Part shown: one piece after another, positions 60,701 through 64,000 of the stretch
How positions within the stretch are numbered: the first letter of the stretch is position 1
How the letters are laid out: the number at the start of each line of letters is the position of its first letter
NCBI RefSeq assembly: GCF_000757885.1
Contig: NZ_JQCR01000002.1
Location: 372,001-436,000 of the forward strand
Source: Paenibacillus wynnii
GTDB taxonomy: Bacteria > Bacillota > Bacilli > Paenibacillales > Paenibacillaceae
DNA length: 64,000 bases
Direction of reading: 5' to 3'
Translations under genes and position numbers: made by a program
Notes under the pieces: model-generated
What the model saw: the letters and a program-made list of their open reading frames with translations, nothing else
Databases searched by the model: none
Told to the model about the DNA's origin: nothing

Positions 60701-62514
60701 TACATACCCTCCATCGTTTTTGTAGCTGGAATACATATGGTTGCGGTGAGTCCGGCTTCCTCGTTTGCCTGATAACTGAGCCCGAAATCGTCACCAAACC
60801 ATTGCTTGATGCGTGCATTCACATTCCGAATGCCAAAGGAAGTATTAGTTTCATTGTCAGTAAGGAGCATGTCATTAATTTTGGCAACAATCTCATGATT
60901 ACCTGATCCGTTATCAATCACCTTTATTAGAATTCGCCCGTTCTCGAGAGATCCTTGAATATGAATCTCCCCACGACCGTTGGATTGATCAAATCCATGA
61001 AGTATCGCATTCTCCACAAGCGGTTGCAGGAGCAGCTTTACGGTCAAGTAGGGGTACACTTCAGCAGGGACATGAATGTTATAGAATAATTTTTGGTTCA
61101 TTTTTATTTTCTGAATGGTCAAATAGGCAATCACCTGGTTAAGCTCGTCCTCCAACTTGATAATACTGCGCCCTTTATTAAGGCTAAGTCGAAAGAAGTC
61201 TGATAAAGAAGTAACCATCTGACTGATGTCCCCAGCCTGATGCTTTAACGCCATCCAGTTAATCGAATCCAGTGTGTTATACAGAAAATGGGGATTAATC
61301 TGAGCCTGAAGAGCCTCAATCTCCGCTTTTTTCTTATTCACCTCCGAAACGTAGAGCTTGTCTATCAAATTCCGTGTTCTTTGAACCATCTGATTGAATC
61401 TTTGGAAGAGATAAGAGAACTCGTCATTTCGCTTGTACTCCATCGGCACACTGTATAAGTCTTCTTCCGCTTTTCCAATCAATTTGATAAATTTTCGAAT
61501 CGGATTGGTGATACTATTCGACAGCAGGAAGGAGAGCAATAGCGTCAACAGCAGACTGACCAACATGACAAGAACCATTACCTTTCTAAACGATACTAGG
61601 GGCCCGTTCAAATCACTCATAGGTGAGAGCGTTACGATTTCCCAATCGAGCTCAGGTATTTTTTTACTCGCTACGAGCGTGGAAACCCCATTTATAGGCA
61701 GTACTGATGCAGTAAAATTCCCACCGTCTCCCAAAGCTAATGAATCCAAGTTCATTTTTCTCATAAATGTATCATTCTCCGCTATCCTATTGGAACCCAC
61801 CATAACTTCTCTGTTCTTATTAAGCAGATACACGCTACTGTTAGATGAAGGCTTCATTGTCACTAGTGTTTCGTTGAAATCATTGATGCTAACGTCCGCT
61901 GTGAGAACACCCGCAAATGACAAAGATGGATCATCTAAACCGTAAATACGCTTTACGAAACGGATCGAGTAAGAGTCCTTGCTATCACCGTTCCGGTACA
62001 ACCCGAGAACCTTATATTTCTCTTTATAGGGGATGGATTGAAACCAATCCTCGTTCTGAATGCTCTCTATAGTGAACACATTACCAATGAATGAAAATCG
62101 GCTATATTCAGAACGGTCCATCAGATAAAGCTTAAGCTGGAATTTTTTTCCCGTCCGCTCGTTCGTGCTATAATTTCCGAGCAGTGAATTTAATCGGGTC
62201 ATCTCATCGATTAGTCCATAATCATCCGGGGGGGTACTGGAAGAAAGGACATCTTGAAGATCAGGATTTAAATATATGCTCGTGGTCGTATTATCAATTT
62301 CCTCCACGGACTTCGTTAGATTAAGTTCCATCATTGTCATATTGCGTTCGATTGAATTTTTCATATTATTATTTATAGTGGACGAGGAAGTGTTATATAG
62401 AGTAATAATAATGAGTGTGGAGGGCACTAATACCATGGATAGAAAGTAAGTGAGCAGTCTCGTTCTTATGCTAATATTATTTATGAGTACATGGAACACC
62501 GAACGAAATGACAT
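60700..62514 (-). CDS. YesM-type sensor histidine kinase
   Basis: A 604-residue membrane kinase. Transmembrane helices lie near residues 17-40 and 310-332, enclosing an extracellular Cache-like sensor; a HAMP segment (NSITNPIRKFIKLIG) follows. The phosphorylated His409 is in QINPHFLYNTLDS, and the ATPase domain has VENAILHGF and TSFGIRNVNARIKQWFG. It forms an operon with the response regulator. It likely senses an extracellular sugar or binding protein. Confidence 0.95.
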   Translation of the reverse strand: MSFRSVFHVLINNISIRTRLLTYFLSMVLVPSTLIIITLYNTSSSTINNNMKNSIERNMTMMELNLTKSVEEIDNTTTSIYLNPDLQDVLSSSTPPDDYGLIDEMTRLNSLLGNYSTNERTGKKFQLKLYLMDRSEYSRFSFIGNVFTIESIQNEDWFQSIPYKEKYKVLGLYRNGDSKDSYSIRFVKRIYGLDDPSLSFAGVLTADVSINDFNETLVTMKPSSNSSVYLLNKNREVMVGSNRIAENDTFMRKMNLDSLALGDGGNFTASVLPINGVSTLVASKKIPELDWEIVTLSPMSDLNGPLVSFRKVMVLVMLVSLLLTLLLSFLLSNSITNPIRKFIKLIGKAEEDLYSVPMEYKRNDEFSYLFQRFNQMVQRTRNLIDKLYVSEVNKKKAEIEALQAQINPHFLYNTLDSINWMALKHQAGDISQMVTSLSDFFRLSLNKGRSIIKLEDELNQVIAYLTIQKIKMNQKLFYNIHVPAEVYPYLTVKLLLQPLVENAILHGFDQSNGRGEIHIQGSLENGRILIKVIDNGSGNHEIVAKINDMLLTDNETNTSFGIRNVNARIKQWFGDDFGLSYQANEEAGLTATICIPATKTMEGM

Positions 62515-62578
62515 AACGGTTCACTGCCTTTCGCAGAGAAATAGATTTCAAGCCCATTATAATTGCGGAGGATTAAAA

Positions 62579-64000
62579 ATGAAACCTATAAATATTCGCT
62601 GGATTTCCTTTATGTGCTGCGTACTCATCCTAATTGCCGGTGGTTTACTAACTCACGAGCTTTGGCAGCAGAACGCTCCACTACGGAAAGTACCCTCGAA
62701 AGAAAACAATAAAGTAGTGCTTACGTTCGCTTATAACGGTGGCGTTTCGGACCAAGAAATGATATCGCTTATCGATCAATATAATCGGACGAATACGGAT
62801 AGGGTTACCATTGAGCTTCAGGAAATTCCAAAAGATGAATATTCACGAATTTTAAATATGCAGATGATTGCCGGAACAGGACCGGACATATTAACAGTGA
62901 GTTCGGATTGGAAAAAGACTTACTTTTTAAAAAATTGGCTTGCAGATATATCGAAGGAACTGTATTCAGACGGTATGCCTGACTATAATGACTGGGCAAT
63001 CGAATACGGGAGCTTCAATAAGGAGATATACAGCGTTCCGCATGCTTTCAACACAAGTAGACTCATTTATAATAAAAATTTGTTTCGGTCTGCGGGCATA
63101 GATCCGGAATCCCCGCCGACAACTTTGAATGAGCTCTCAAACATAGCGGTAAAGATCAGTAACAGTCAAATTGGTTTTCAGCGATATGGATTTGCCTGGC
63201 CGCTTGGGGATCAAGAAATTGGGTTCAAGAACAGTATGGAAGTTCCTCTAACCTATAGTGGGCTATCGGTTTTCGATTACGCCAAGGGTAAGTATGATTT
63301 GAATAGCTTCGGAACATGGTTTGAAAAAATGCTTGAGCTTAAAAACAACGGCGGTCTCCTTCCCGGTGAAATGTCTTTGAAATACAACTCTGCCTTAACA
63401 CAATTCGCAAAAGGGAATGTCGGTATGATGTTTATTTCCAGTAGTGATGTGTATCATTTGGAGCATGAATTAGATATGCAGTTTGATTGGGGAGTCGCTT
63501 TCCCCCCAGCTCTTGACTCTGCTCATAAAGGAAAACATCCGCTTGTACTCCTTCCTGAGCCCATGATCGCAGTCAATAACGCTTCTCCGAATAAAACACA
63601 GGCGTTGAATTTCTGGAAGTACCTCGAAAGCACAGTTACACTTAGTGACTTATATGCAAAACAGGTAATTCTCCCTTATTCATCTACGATTCGTAATCAA
63701 CCATTAGCTGTTGATATCGATCAGGGCTCGCACTTTCGTTTATTTTATCCAAATAAACATGAAGCTTTTTACCCTCCTGGGCCTTCAGTGCTGAATATGA
63801 AATTAAACCCCAATCAATCGATTTTTCTTAACGTGAAGTGGAACAACCGTTTCGAAGCCTATCTGGAGGCGGTTTCCGGTCGTATTCCCATTAAGAATGC
63901 ACTTAGTCTGGAGACGAAACGATTAAATGTTCTTCTGCAATCCGAAATCAATGCGGGACATATTCTAATCGATTCCTTTATTTCAGGTAAATTCGAGTCT
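62579..64000 (+). CDS. Extracellular solute-binding protein, 3' end outside the window
   Basis: An open frame of 474 codons runs from ATG 62579 (GGAGGA six bases upstream) to the right edge without a stop. The mature region is an ABC family 1-type sugar-binding protein: QMIAGTGPDILTVSSDWKK, YSVPHAFNTSRLIYNKNLF and LLPEPMIAVNNASPNKTQAL. The N-terminus is one hydrophobic helix (near residues 12-30) with Cys pairs before it but no lipobox, so it may be membrane-anchored rather than a lipoprotein. It diverges from the YesM/YesN pair and may pass a signal to it or feed a transporter beyond the window. Confidence 0.88.
   Translation, partial: MKPINIRWISFMCCVLILIAGGLLTHELWQQNAPLRKVPSKENNKVVLTFAYNGGVSDQEMISLIDQYNRTNTDRVTIELQEIPKDEYSRILNMQMIAGTGPDILTVSSDWKKTYFLKNWLADISKELYSDGMPDYNDWAIEYGSFNKEIYSVPHAFNTSRLIYNKNLFRSAGIDPESPPTTLNELSNIAVKISNSQIGFQRYGFAWPLGDQEIGFKNSMEVPLTYSGLSVFDYAKGKYDLNSFGTWFEKMLELKNNGGLLPGEMSLKYNSALTQFAKGNVGMMFISSSDVYHLEHELDMQFDWGVAFPPALDSAHKGKHPLVLLPEPMIAVNNASPNKTQALNFWKYLESTVTLSDLYAKQVILPYSSTIRNQPLAVDIDQGSHFRLFYPNKHEAFYPPGPSVLNMKLNPNQSIFLNVKWNNRFEAYLEAVSGRIPIKNALSLETKRLNVLLQSEINAGHILIDSFISGKFES

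Overview
The window reads as the chromosome of a Gram-positive, moderate-GC firmicute, most likely a Paenibacillus. Supporting traits are strong AGGAGG-type ribosome binding sites, frequent TTG and GTG starts, LplB/CarB-type sugar permeases without their own ATPase, YesM/YesN-type two-component genes, AraC-type regulators beside nearly every catabolic unit, an S-layer-anchored (SLH) surface protein and a CcpA-type cre box. No rRNA, tRNA, CRISPR array or intact insertion sequence was seen. Species assignment is inference.

Almost the whole window is a carbohydrate-utilisation island. Positions 1-4700 hold a truncated AraC regulator, a C-terminal remnant of a glycosidase, a glycyl radical enzyme and an ArsR/short-chain dehydrogenase pair. 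Positions 4900-11230 hold an ADP-ribosylglycohydrolase-family gene, an AraC regulator, and divergent LctP-type permease and alpha-galactosidase genes. A decayed IS1182-like element with a nested structured repeat follows (11270-11722). Positions 11763-21161 form a minus-strand cluster: solute-binding lipoprotein, two permeases, GH38 alpha-mannosidase, SIS-domain protein, PfkB kinase and ROK repressor, with a cre box upstream. A 1741-residue SLH-anchored beta-helix protein occupies 21521-26746.

Positions 27112-35645 hold two heparinase II/III-like lyases, a GH105 unsaturated uronyl hydrolase, KduD, a second short-chain dehydrogenase, a zinc alcohol dehydrogenase and a RraA-like protein. A second permease/permease/lipoprotein set (36681-40181) is flanked by an AraC regulator and a membrane-bound AraC sensor. 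Positions 43154-59000 hold a GH130 phosphorylase, GH1 beta-glucosidase, polysaccharide pyruvyl transferase-family protein, GH105-like hydrolase, DUF2264 (GH154-like) protein, GH88 unsaturated glucuronyl hydrolase, GH63-like glycosidase, a small putative immunity-type protein and a DUF5696/GH101-like glycosidase, interleaved with three AraC regulators. The right end holds a YesN/YesM two-component pair and a truncated solute-binding protein.

Taken together the genes fit capture of an acidic heteropolysaccharide containing uronate, mannose and glucose at the cell surface, import of oligosaccharides, removal of unsaturated uronates by lyases and GH88/GH105 enzymes, trimming by GH38, GH1, GH130 and GH36, and reduction of uronate products by KduD. 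The GH88 + GH38 + GH1 set matches the enzyme classes of the known xanthan route of Bacillus sp. GL1, but no PL8 xanthan lyase or GH9 endoglucanase lies in the window, so the substrate is open. The most novel signals are a covarying hairpin repeat, short cis-elements shared by unlinked genes, a probable CTG start, and a pyruvyl transferase-family gene inside a degradation operon.
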